Origin: Flemingiibacterium sp964430755
GTDB lineage: Bacteria > Bacillota > Clostridia > Oscillospirales > CAG-272
NCBI GenBank assembly: GCA_964430755.1
Contig: CAYSFT010000006.1
Coordinates: forward strand, 1 to 61,885
Direction: 5' to 3'
DNA length: 61,885 nucleotides
Shown: positions 50,570-58,059 of the stretch, in pieces
Layout of the letters: each line of letters begins with the position of its first letter
How positions within the stretch are numbered: the stretch's first letter is position 1
Made by a program: the position numbers and the translations under genes
The notes under the pieces: generated by a model
What the model was told of the DNA's origin: nothing
Database searches by the model: none
Seen by the model: the letters and a program-made list of their open reading frames with translations, nothing else

Positions 50570-50994
50570 TAAGGATTTTCACCATCCTTTCCCGCCATCT
50601 GCTTATTGAAAAGCGGACGGAGCATAATAGCGATACGCGGAAAGAGCAACGGAATAATCACTGCAATCACGTTGAAGCTGCCGACAAGATAACCAATCGC
50701 CGCAACTGCAAGCTGCATAAACCAGCGAAGACTCTGCGAAAGCTTCACAAGATTACGTGCCTCTTTTTCTTCTTTTCCGAGAGCCGCTTGAACGGTAAGT
50801 CCCATAAGAAAGAAATTAAGTACCGCGCAGAGTCCACCAAGCAGATTGCCAAAAAGAACAGTATAGTCCCACCATCCTCCGATAAGGAATACCGCCTCCA
50901 TAACCGCGGAAAAGATAATAACCCAAACGGCGATATAAACTGTTTCGCGCCGTACAGTCGGATCAATTTTCGTATTATTTTTCAGAAGCGACAC
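50569..50994 (-). CDS. AtpI-like small membrane protein, first gene of the atp operon
   Basis: The 141-aa protein has four hydrophobic segments (VYIAVWVIIFSAVMEAVFLI, then the region around LFGNLLGGLCAVLNFFLMG, LRWFMQLAVAAIGYLVG, VIAVIIPLLFPRIAIM) and the pattern of the AtpI/ATP synthase subunit I group, which helps assemble the c-ring. Identity is supported mainly by position directly ahead of atpB and by the membrane topology. Confidence 0.85.
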   Translation of the reverse strand: MSLLKNNTKIDPTVRRETVYIAVWVIIFSAVMEAVFLIGGWWDYTVLFGNLLGGLCAVLNFFLMGLTVQAALGKEEKEARNLVKLSQSLRWFMQLAVAAIGYLVGSFNVIAVIIPLLFPRIAIMLRPLFNKQMAGKDGENP

Positions 50995-51036
50995 CTCTTT
51001 TCAAGCGTATAAATATACAGTAGCATACTAAATTAC

Positions 51037-51065
51037 AGTATATCATAAATTTTCCATGTACGCAA
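51037..51065 (-). promoter_or_regulatory. Promoter of the ATP synthase operon
   Basis: TTGCGT (51060-51065), 17-bp spacer, TATACT (51037-51042), minus strand. Confidence 0.65.
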
Positions 51066-51135
51066 GTGTTTATACAATTTTTTTACAAAAATAACAATCA
51101 TATTTTATGAGATTGCGAAGAATGGAGAAAAAAGC

Positions 51136-51165
51136 TTGACAAATCGGTTTGCAGTATGGTATCAT
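51136..51165 (+). promoter_or_regulatory. Promoter of the lipoprotein gene
   Basis: TTGACA (51136-51141), 18-bp spacer, TATCAT (51160-51165). Confidence 0.65.
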
Positions 51166-51199
51166 TGAACTAACAAAATAGCTTTACGGAGATGTTATT

Positions 51200-51835
51200 A
51201 TGAAGACAAAATTTTTAAGTGTTTTAGTGCTTGTAACGGTTATACTGTCGCTTTTTGCTTCCTGCTCCGGCGGCAAAGTCAGCGAAAAGGAAGACACTGC
51301 AATACGAGCTGCGTTTGACGAGGCTTACACGGTTGCAACCTTGTTTTCCGGTTACGCCGCAAACGTATATGCAGACGGAAGCATCGAGGTGGAATATGAC
51401 AGCGACTACTCACCGACTTTGCAGTATGACCGCTTTTCGCTTTGCGGTACGATGACCGAGCTTGCTGAGATGGTTGATATCTATTTTGTTCCGGAAATCG
51501 GCGAGAAGCTTATGGCAACTGAGGTAAGACCGAATGCACCGCTTTATCTCGAAAAGGACGGTGTGCTTTACCGCTTTGGCGGATTTGCTTCACTTTATGC
51601 CGTTGATACGGAATATATCGAGGTCGTTTCCGTCACCAAAGACGGAGAAACATTTACGGTTTCCGTTAAAGCCGAATACCCCGATTTTTACGGCGAGGAG
51701 CTTGCGACCGTGACACATGATTACACCTGTAAGCTTGTTGACGGCACATATAAATTCACCGGCGAATTTCCGTTGCTTGCCGATATCGCCATTGACGAAA
51801 TGCTCGATGACCGTATGCTGCTCCCTCTCGGTTAA
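51200..51835 (+). CDS. Lipoprotein of unknown function
   Basis: The 211-aa precursor has a lipoprotein signal (MKTKFLSVLVLVTVILSLFA-SC) with the lipobox Cys at residue 22. The mature part is a mixed alpha/beta domain (about 35-205: DTAIRAAFDEAYTVATLFSGY, GTMTELAEMVDIYFVPEIGE, VLYRFGGFASLYAVDTE, DYTCKLVDGTYKFTGEFPLL) resembling small lipid-anchored substrate- or surface-type domains seen in Clostridia; I do not recognise a named family. Own promoter; the inverted repeat at 51866-51900 may act as its terminator. Confidence 0.88.
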   Translation: MKTKFLSVLVLVTVILSLFASCSGGKVSEKEDTAIRAAFDEAYTVATLFSGYAANVYADGSIEVEYDSDYSPTLQYDRFSLCGTMTELAEMVDIYFVPEIGEKLMATEVRPNAPLYLEKDGVLYRFGGFASLYAVDTEYIEVVSVTKDGETFTVSVKAEYPDFYGEELATVTHDYTCKLVDGTYKFTGEFPLLADIAIDEMLDDRMLLPLG

Positions 51836-51865
51836 GCAGAATGTAAACAATTTGTAACTATATGA

Positions 51866-51903
51866 ATACCGTCCTTGAACTTAGCGTTTGAGGGCGGTAT
51901 AAT
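51866..51903 (+). promoter_or_regulatory. Promoter of the marR-ABC operon inside an inverted repeat
   Basis: TTGAAC (51875-51880), 17-bp spacer, TATAAT (51898-51903). Both boxes are covered by an imperfect inverted repeat from ATACCGTCCT (51866) to AGGGCGGTAT (51900), a probable MarR operator that may double as a hairpin ending the upstream transcript. Confidence 0.7.
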
Positions 51904-51957
51904 ATTTAGGTACCTTATAAAAAGGAGCTGATAAAAATTTTCACAGATACAGAGCTT

Positions 51958-52389
51958 ATGAAGCGTATGCGCTTTTGCGGTCATATCCTCTATCACAGAT
52001 ATCCGCTTAATATGTCGCAGAACCGTATTTTGCTGATACTTAACAAAGAGGGCGCAATGAAGCAGCGCGAGCTTATGGAACGAATGAATATTCAGGCAGG
52101 AAGCCTTTCCGAGATAATCGCCAAGGTTGAAGCAGGCGGTTTCATTGAACGTGTACGCTCGGAGGGAGACAAGCGCAATTATGAACTGTCACTCACCGAA
52201 GCAGGACGCGAACGAGCCGAGATATTTGAGCGTGAACGTGACGAGATGGCTCGTGAGCTTTTTGGCGTGCTCGACGATGATAAAAAGGAACAGCTTTACG
52301 ATATCCTCGGCGTACTGCTTGAAAAATGGACTGAGGGCATGGAATGCTGCTGTTCACACAGGAAAAAGGAGAAAAAACCTGATGCTTAA
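51958..52389 (+). CDS. MarR-family regulator
   Basis: The 143-aa protein has a winged helix (residues about 30-95: MKQRELMERMNIQAGSLSEI recognition region, GGFIERVRSEGDKRNYELSLT wing) and ends in a Cys/Lys-rich tail (CCCSHRKKEKK). The coordinates use the first ATG. The strong AAAGGAG at 51921-51927 is 30 nt away from it but 9 nt from an in-frame ATT at 51937, which would add FTDTEL residues like those of relatives, so a rare ATT start is possible. It overlaps the ABC transporter gene by 8 bp and probably represses the pair. Confidence 0.9.
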   Translation: MKRMRFCGHILYHRYPLNMSQNRILLILNKEGAMKQRELMERMNIQAGSLSEIIAKVEAGGFIERVRSEGDKRNYELSLTEAGRERAEIFERERDEMARELFGVLDDDKKEQLYDILGVLLEKWTEGMECCCSHRKKEKKPDA

Positions 52390-54100
52390 AAAGTTTTTCT
52401 CATACTATAAGCCACATATCGGCATCTTCACGCTTGATATGCTGGCATCGCTCGTTGTTGCGCTCATCGGTATACTTTACCCAATAGTTACACGCACGAT
52501 GCTCAATGATTTCATACCGAATCAGAATTATCGAATGATAGTAATTTTCGGTCTGTCGCTTTTGCTTTTATACGTTGTCCGTATGCTGCTTAACTATTTT
52601 ATACAGTATTACGGTCACGTTATGGGTGTTCGAATGCAGGCGCAGATGCGCTCGGAGATGTTCGCTCACCTTGAAAAGCTCCCGTACAGCTATTACGATA
52701 ACCATGAAACCGGAAAGATTATGTCGCGAATGACGAGCGACTTAATGGAAATAAGCGAGCTTGCGCATCACGGTCCCGAAAATATACTTATTTCGAGCGT
52801 TTCTGTTATCACGGCGTTTATTTATCTTTCGACTATCAATATCTGGCTGACGCTGATCATTTTCGCGGCAGTTCCGTTTCTTCTTGTAATCGCGACGATG
52901 CTTCGCGGCAAGATGCGTGCGGCGTTTTTAGAGAGCCGTCAGTCGGTTGCCGTTATCAATGCTTCGCTCGAAAGCTCGATATCGGGTATACGTGTCACCA
53001 AAGCGTTCACTAACGCAGAGCGCGAGCAGGAGAAATTTGAAGAGGGTAACGGTGAATTTGTCGAGGCGCGCCGCAAGGCATACAAGGCGATGGGACAGTT
53101 TCATTCGTCAACGTCTTTTATAACCGATATTTTCAATGTTATCGTACTTATCGCAGGTGGTCTGTTTCTTTATGCAGGAAAAATACAGTTTGCGGACTAT
53201 ACGACATTTATGGTGTCCGTCGGCGTATTCATAACTCCTGTTATGACGATGATAAACTTTATGGAGCAGTATCAGAACGGTATTACCGGCTTCGAGCGAT
53301 TCCTTGAGATAATCAATGCCGAGCCGGAAACCGATGCACCCGGCGCGGTTGATATCGGACGTGCAGAGGGTAAAATCGAATTTAAAAATGTCACGTACGC
53401 ATACGACGGCGAGCATGATGTTCTTCATAACGTAAGCCTTTCCATCGAAAAAGGAAAGACGTTTGCACTCGTAGGCCCGTCCGGCGGCGGAAAAACGACG
53501 ATCTGCCATCTTATACCGCATTTTTACGATATTGAATCGGGTGAGATACTCATCGACGGACGTGACATACACGAAATCACCGCAGAGTCACTTCGCCGCA
53601 ACATCGGAATCGTACAGCAGGACATTTACCTTTTCAATGCGTCGATACGCGAAAACATCCTCTACGGCAGACTTGATGCAACCGAGGACGAGGTTATCGA
53701 GGCAGCAAAACGCGCTAACATACACGAATGGATAACGACGCTTGACGAAGGCTACGAAACGATCATCGGCGAGCGCGGAGTGCGTCTTTCGGGCGGACAG
53801 AAACAGCGTTTGTCAATTGCACGTGTGTTCTTAAAGAACCCGGCGATACTCATCCTTGACGAAGCGACAAGTGCGCTTGACAACACGACCGAGATCATGA
53901 TCCAGCAAGCACTCGACGAGCTTTGCCGCGGACGCACGACCATCGTTGTCGCGCACAGACTTTCGACCATCAAAAATGCCGATGAGATCGCAGTTATTTC
54001 CGAGGGCGAGATCATTGAGCAGGGAACTCACGATGAGCTTGTTGCGCGCGGCGGTATGTACGCAAAACTCCACTCGGGACAGTTCAGAGAGAAGATATAA
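52382..54100 (+). CDS. ABC exporter, fused membrane and ATPase domains
   Basis: The 572-aa half-transporter has six transmembrane helices (residues about 15-300) and an ATP-binding domain (about 335-570) with Walker A GPSGGGKTT, signature LSGGQKQR, Walker B ILILDEATSALD and the switch His in VVAHRLSTI. It is of the MsbA/LmrA/BmrA multidrug or lipid exporter type. I chose the ATG at 52382 because it overlaps the marR stop codon and a longer upstream frame runs in the shadow of marR. The MarR neighbour suggests induction by its substrate. Confidence 0.95.
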   Translation: MLKKFFSYYKPHIGIFTLDMLASLVVALIGILYPIVTRTMLNDFIPNQNYRMIVIFGLSLLLLYVVRMLLNYFIQYYGHVMGVRMQAQMRSEMFAHLEKLPYSYYDNHETGKIMSRMTSDLMEISELAHHGPENILISSVSVITAFIYLSTINIWLTLIIFAAVPFLLVIATMLRGKMRAAFLESRQSVAVINASLESSISGIRVTKAFTNAEREQEKFEEGNGEFVEARRKAYKAMGQFHSSTSFITDIFNVIVLIAGGLFLYAGKIQFADYTTFMVSVGVFITPVMTMINFMEQYQNGITGFERFLEIINAEPETDAPGAVDIGRAEGKIEFKNVTYAYDGEHDVLHNVSLSIEKGKTFALVGPSGGGKTTICHLIPHFYDIESGEILIDGRDIHEITAESLRRNIGIVQQDIYLFNASIRENILYGRLDATEDEVIEAAKRANIHEWITTLDEGYETIIGERGVRLSGGQKQRLSIARVFLKNPAILILDEATSALDNTTEIMIQQALDELCRGRTTIVVAHRLSTIKNADEIAVISEGEIIEQGTHDELVARGGMYAKLHSGQFREKI

Positions 54101-54105
54101 AAATT

Positions 54106-54144
54106 ACAGCTGTCGCAAGCATAATTACGGCAGCTGTTTTTATT
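54106..54144 (+). terminator. Intrinsic terminator of the marR-ABC operon
   Basis: ACAGCTG...CAGCTGT stem followed by TTTTATTAT. Confidence 0.8.
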
Positions 54145-54163
54145 ATGAGGATTGGAGATATAG

Positions 54164-55474
54164 TTAAAATAATGGTTGAAGGTCTGTTGTGAGGATGTCT
54201 ACGATAGGAATCTTTTTCACACCAGCAGAAATATGAACATATATAACACTGTCGCTTAGCTCATGTGCAACATATGAAACATTTGTGTCTTCGGGCACAA
54301 TATATTCTTTGTTTGCCGTTTTTCCCGACTTATCATAAACTTCTATGTTGAAAACTTTGTTATCGTGGATATTCGGATGTTCAAGAAGTGCATAAACTCC
54401 ATTTTCATACTTTACTGATTTTACAAAACCTTGTGTTTCGATTGGCTCAAAACAGAATTTGCCGGTTTCATCGAGGATGGTGAAATAATATCTGTTGCCT
54501 ACTTCGCTGTCACTCACTGTGAAAAGCAGTCCGGCGGTTCCGTCGGCATATCCGGTATAACCTAAAGCATTAACTGATTGAATTTTTGCGGTTTCTTTGT
54601 ATTCGCTTAAATCGACAATCGGTGTAACTATCGGATCACGCTCATCGGAAAAAAGTTTTTCAAGATAATCAAAAATATAATATTCTTCTTCGTTATTTGC
54701 AGTTTCATAATTATATTTGTATGCATCTATCCAAAAATCAGATTTGTTTTTTAATATCAGTTTGGATTGCAATTTCGAAATATCATCGTATATTGTTCCG
54801 GTTCTTAAATCAATGTAGTTATCTTTAAAATCAGAAAACAGGTAACCATCGTAATAATTTGAATTTCCGTAATTTATATACTTATCATATAAATCCTCAG
54901 AAAAATCTACGATTTTTTCAAGTTCAGCGTTAAAAATCGCAAGCTCATCAACAGAGCCATTAAAAGATGTTGTCGTTTTCTTGGTAAATATATATCCGTC
55001 CTTAAACGCCTTAATGGCATTATCATCGAAAATGAAACTGTCGGCATCAAGATCTTCGGCAGTAATTATTTTACCTGTTTTGTCGCATAATTTATATTCA
55101 CGTTGCTGGTCTATATATGTATCCAAAACGGCAAGCCCATTATGAAAACCGCACGGCACAGCAATGCTTGAGCCAATATTTCCTACTTCTACCTCAAATA
55201 CAATATTTCCGGATTTATCAATGCAAGCCATAGCTGTTGTTTCCGGATCGTTTATCTGTACAAACATTAACCCCTCATTATATCCTGTCCCAATATCAGT
55301 AATGATATAATTACCCTTTTCTTTGCTGATAGTGACATCATCCCCGGTGTTGTCATAGTTCGCATTATCTATTTGCGTATCCGTGTTGACGTCGATTCTG
55401 TCATGTGAACTACCACAAGCGGCGAGCGCAATTAGCATAGTGGCTGCAAGCGCAAGTGTCAGAATTTTTTTCAT
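54164..55474 (-). CDS. WG-repeat-like lipoprotein
   Basis: The 436-aa precursor starts with a lipoprotein signal (MKKILTLALAATMLIALA-AC) with lipobox Cys20. The mature part shows several repeats of the WG type: GYNEGLMFVQINDPETTAMACIDKSGNIVFE, GFHNGLAVLDTYIDQQREYKLCDKTGKII and ENGVYALLEHPN...VYDKSGK, each ending in D-K-S/T-G-K, though the usual Trp-Gly is replaced. Such beta-propeller-like domains are common in anaerobes and their ligands are unknown. GGAGG lies 8 nt before the ATG. A strong intrinsic terminator in the leader, 29 nt upstream, suggests attenuation. Confidence 0.85.
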   Translation of the reverse strand: MKKILTLALAATMLIALAACGSSHDRIDVNTDTQIDNANYDNTGDDVTISKEKGNYIITDIGTGYNEGLMFVQINDPETTAMACIDKSGNIVFEVEVGNIGSSIAVPCGFHNGLAVLDTYIDQQREYKLCDKTGKIITAEDLDADSFIFDDNAIKAFKDGYIFTKKTTTSFNGSVDELAIFNAELEKIVDFSEDLYDKYINYGNSNYYDGYLFSDFKDNYIDLRTGTIYDDISKLQSKLILKNKSDFWIDAYKYNYETANNEEEYYIFDYLEKLFSDERDPIVTPIVDLSEYKETAKIQSVNALGYTGYADGTAGLLFTVSDSEVGNRYYFTILDETGKFCFEPIETQGFVKSVKYENGVYALLEHPNIHDNKVFNIEVYDKSGKTANKEYIVPEDTNVSYVAHELSDSVIYVHISAGVKKIPIVDILTTDLQPLF

Positions 55475-55638
55475 TAATCTGTTCCTCCGATATAAATAAG
55501 TTTAATAAAATAAAAAAGTGCGCCCACCGAAGCAAGCGCACAAAAAACGCAAACCCCGATAGTCGCCAAACTAACTTCATATGAATCGGGAATAACCACA
55601 ATTACATCATAGGGAATTTGCATTTTTATCAAATTCAT
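55474..55638 (-). CDS. Possible 54-aa membrane peptide in the lipoprotein leader
   Basis: An open frame starting MNLIKMQIPYDVIVVIP contains one hydrophobic stretch (VSLATIGVCVFCALASVGAL) and ends at a TAA that overlaps the lipoprotein ATG (TAATG). No ribosome binding site is visible before either of its ATG codons, and its middle is occupied by a terminator hairpin, so it may be chance. If real it would be translationally coupled to the lipoprotein. Confidence 0.35.
   Translation of the reverse strand: MNLIKMQIPYDVIVVIPDSYEVSLATIGVCVFCALASVGALFYFIKLIYIGGTD
55503..55541 (-). terminator. Leader terminator (attenuator) before the WG-type lipoprotein
   Basis: GTGCGC...GCGCAC stem, extended by wobble pairs to a UUCG loop, followed by TTTTTTATTTTATT. 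It is only 29 nt before the lipoprotein ATG and downstream of its only visible promoter. Confidence 0.75.
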
Positions 55639-55725
55639 GTTAATGTAATTATGGCAAAAAAAGGCATAATCATTCCGTAAAAAGAAAAATATCCCCTTGC
55701 ATTACATATATTAAGTTAGTTTGGC
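55555..55725 (-). promoter_or_regulatory. Candidate attenuator RNA in the lipoprotein leader
   Basis: The RNA is predicted to start at GCCAAACTAACTT (to 55708), which pairs over 18 bp (one mismatch) with ATATGAAGTTAGTTTGGC (55565-55582). Nested inside is AGGGGAT (55691-55697)/AUUCCCU (55611-55617). The 3' strand of the outer stem is also enclosed by an alternative hairpin CCCGAT (55585-55590)/ATCGGG (55555-55560). A closing stem, an alternative pairing and a terminator directly after it are the layout of a riboswitch-type attenuator; no known class was recognised. Confidence 0.5.
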
Positions 55726-55731
55726 AATTTG

Positions 55732-55760
55732 ATTATATCACAAAACCTAAAAATTGTCAA
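55732..55760 (-). promoter_or_regulatory. Promoter of the WG-type lipoprotein gene
   Basis: TTGACA (55755-55760), 17-bp spacer, TATAAT (55732-55737), minus strand. The predicted start coincides with the first base of the long stem described at 55555-55725. Confidence 0.85.
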
Positions 55761-55784
55761 CAATTATTTTCCAATCCCACTGAC

Positions 55785-55813
55785 TTGACAATATGAATTC
55801 AAAATGATATAAT
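55785..55813 (+). promoter_or_regulatory. Promoter of the 344-aa unknown gene
   Basis: TTGACA (55785-55790), 17-bp spacer, TATAAT (55808-55813). It is back to back with the lipoprotein promoter, 24 bp between the two -35 boxes. Confidence 0.87.
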
Positions 55814-55852
55814 TTACACATCACCTGATCATACGAAGGGAGAAGAATCACA

Positions 55853-56887
55853 GTGAGACAATGCAATCAAAATCTGCGCGGCATTGCAGACGCATCTGCT
55901 CTGAAGCAATCGGTTATACCGGTGTTCGTCTGCGATGACGAGCTGCTTGTTGCATCAAAAAGCATCGGCGCGAAAAAGCAATTCAGCCGTCCTGCAGTTA
56001 ACGGTAATATTGCAAACTATATATCGGATAAGGCGGCTGCGAGAATATCCGGAAATGACACTGCACCCTTCGCCGCACCGTTTAACCTGAATCATAATCA
56101 CTCATACGCAGTAATAACAAAAGGCGTGGTGAACGGCGAAAATTACCGTGCACTGGTCATCGAGCCGCAGATCGTATTTTTGCGAACGCATGATGCTTGG
56201 TATATAAACTCTGCGTTTGAGAACCTCGCCAAAACAGTTGATTCCCTCTTAAAGAGCGAGAGCATTCCGGTAACAAGGCTTGAGCTATGCTGTCTTCGTA
56301 TATCACGGCTGTGTGCTTTTTCAAATCAGGCGACAATGACCCTCAGAACTGACATTTCGCAAAGCCTGTTTGATATCATGGAAGCCTGCACCGAAAAATT
56401 GATAACTATGGGCGCTCACGCAGATTTTCACATAGAGCGGCATGGACTGTTCATAACCTCATACAGCAGCAAACACATATATATCCTGACCTCTGCCATT
56501 CTCGTTGCGGCAATTCCCGTATCACACGACGGAAATGTTGAGATATACCTGGATGTCGACCGAAAAAATGACCTCGTAAAAGTCAGACACACAATCGTTC
56601 TCGCAGAAAATTACCGTGAGAAAATCAGTAGCATCGACGACTTCATAAAGCTCGTTCCGCATCTGAGTCTCGAGCTTGCCGCGCTTAAAGATATGACCGC
56701 GCAGTGTCACATCGTTTTCGACTGTTACAGCGAAGACGACAGTCTCACAGTATTTTACGAGATAAGTGCAGTAAGCACAACCGAATGTCTCTTGAAGGCA
56801 CCCATTGATGAGGGCAGCGAAGCCATCTATCTCGAGCGTCTTTTCGATTATTTATACAGTATGTCCGAGCTCGACGAAGCCAACTGA
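55853..56887 (+). CDS. Cytoplasmic protein of unknown function
   Basis: The 344-aa protein starts at GTG (GGGAGAAG 8 nt upstream). It has no membrane segment or signal peptide. Two alpha/beta halves are suggested: residues about 15-130 (VIPVFVCDDELLVASKSIG, RALVIEPQIVFLRTHDAW, sensor-like) and about 180-335 (TMGAHADFHIERHGLFITS, VEIYLDVDRKNDLVKVRHTIVL), with a helical segment between (FENLAKTVDSLLKSES). The pattern recalls a sensor histidine kinase without phospho-acceptor or ATP-binding motifs, but I cannot assign a family. It has its own promoter and a bidirectional terminator. Confidence 0.85.
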   Translation: MRQCNQNLRGIADASALKQSVIPVFVCDDELLVASKSIGAKKQFSRPAVNGNIANYISDKAAARISGNDTAPFAAPFNLNHNHSYAVITKGVVNGENYRALVIEPQIVFLRTHDAWYINSAFENLAKTVDSLLKSESIPVTRLELCCLRISRLCAFSNQATMTLRTDISQSLFDIMEACTEKLITMGAHADFHIERHGLFITSYSSKHIYILTSAILVAAIPVSHDGNVEIYLDVDRKNDLVKVRHTIVLAENYREKISSIDDFIKLVPHLSLELAALKDMTAQCHIVFDCYSEDDSLTVFYEISAVSTTECLLKAPIDEGSEAIYLERLFDYLYSMSELDEAN

Positions 56888-56899
56888 CCCGAATAAAAG

Positions 56900-56940
56900 A
56901 TCACACGGCAAAAATAGTCAAGCCGTGTGATTTATTATTT
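56900..56940. terminator. Bidirectional intrinsic terminator
   Basis: Perfect 10-bp stem ATCACACGGC/GCCGTGTGAT with T-tracts on both strands, between convergent genes. Confidence 0.8.
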
Positions 56941-56949
56941 AAACACCGT

Positions 56950-57828
56950 TTATCGAAATGCCTCCCCAAGCAGAGTGCCGAGCGAATTGCACGATTCAAG
57001 GAAAGCGCATATCTTATCGAGATTGTCGGTGTCGTATTCAATCTCTTTAGAATAGTCTTTTGCAGACAAAAGAAGCTCACCGCCCATAGCCGCAATCATT
57101 ACAATCGACGCCGCGGCAAATTTAAGACATAACTCTTTGCCAAGCTCAAAATAATAACGAAAAACAAAATAAGCCGCCAGATTTTTAAAGCGTGCATCCG
57201 AAGTGCTGACAGGACACGCAGAAAAGCGGTTCGGGAAATTACTGTCAAGCACATTGGCAGATGAGTAAAGCTCGCGAAGCATAGGATAAAGCTCCGAATC
57301 ATATGAGCCCTCGCCGAGCAACTTCGCAAAACGCTCTCCAAGCGCGCCACCGCCATTCACAATACAGTCGATAATACGCATCTGCTCTTCAAGTGCATCT
57401 CTTTCTGCCTCAGTCAGCTCATATCCGTCATCCTCACGGATAAATTCAATCGGTGAATCAAGCCAGAGTCTCGCCGCCTCGGGACAGCAAAAACCAACGC
57501 CGACCTCACATAAATTCTCATCCGTCACATAAAACCTCGGGTGCTCGCGACAGATATCACAAAGCGAATCCTCACCAAACTTTATTATAAGCTCGCAAAG
57601 GTTATCACCGCGCAAAAACGGGCACCGCTCTCCCTCGCGGCAAAGAAGTATTCCCTCCTTGGAAACGCTTAACCTATCGCGTACATATTCGCCGTCGCAG
57701 CCGTCAAGCTCGGCATAATAATCAGCCGTGTCCTCGTCAACATATATCTCCCAGCCTGCACAACACGTGTCAGTACATTCGCCGGCTGTACACTTAAAGT
57801 CATCAAAAAATTTCGGTTTGACCGTCAT
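56950..57828 (-). CDS. FliB-like protein (flagellin lysine-N-methylase family)
   Basis: The 292-aa protein has the Cys-rich FliB pattern: FKCTAGECTDTCCAGWEI (residues about 11-28), CPFL, CDICREHPRFY and GFCCPEAARLWL. FliB methylates flagellin lysines in Salmonella, and the Cys clusters probably hold a metal centre. No flagellar gene is in the window, and many Clostridia carry such homologues away from flagellar loci, so the substrate may be different. I chose the ATG at 57828 (GGGGAG 8 nt upstream); a GTG three codons earlier overlaps that site. Confidence 0.88.
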   Translation of the reverse strand: MTVKPKFFDDFKCTAGECTDTCCAGWEIYVDEDTADYYAELDGCDGEYVRDRLSVSKEGILLCREGERCPFLRGDNLCELIIKFGEDSLCDICREHPRFYVTDENLCEVGVGFCCPEAARLWLDSPIEFIREDDGYELTEAERDALEEQMRIIDCIVNGGGALGERFAKLLGEGSYDSELYPMLRELYSSANVLDSNFPNRFSACPVSTSDARFKNLAAYFVFRYYFELGKELCLKFAAASIVMIAAMGGELLLSAKDYSKEIEYDTDNLDKICAFLESCNSLGTLLGEAFR

Positions 57829-57971
57829 CGGAGTCACTCCCCTCTTTGTGTCATAAATCTATTATACTATAAGCTGACGGTAAAATCAATATGTGAAGTT
57901 AAACTTTCGCCTCACCGGTAAGCCGGCATACCAACTTAACGCTTTTATATGCCAAAATATCGCCGCACGAC

Positions 57972-58000
57972 TTGACATTGACACATTTTTACAGTATAAT
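57972..58000 (+). promoter_or_regulatory. Promoter of the Nudix-GNAT gene
   Basis: TTGACA (57972-57977), 17-bp spacer, TATAAT (57995-58000). A 6-bp GCCTCA/TGAGGC hairpin (58033-58048) directly precedes the ribosome binding site. Confidence 0.83.
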
Positions 58001-58059
58001 ATATATTGTATATCTATTATAGAGGGAGAAAAGCCTCATCTGTGAGGCAGGAAGAGAAT

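Noticed and set aside
52127..52381. N-terminal extension of the ABC exporter starting at 52127
   Set aside because: The extension lies in another frame of marR, has no similarity to exporters and would precede the normal first helix; the ATG at 52382 has the proper context.
56950..57828. FliB-like gene as evidence of a flagellar locus
   Set aside because: No flagellin or other flagellar gene is nearby, and such homologues occur outside flagellar regions.
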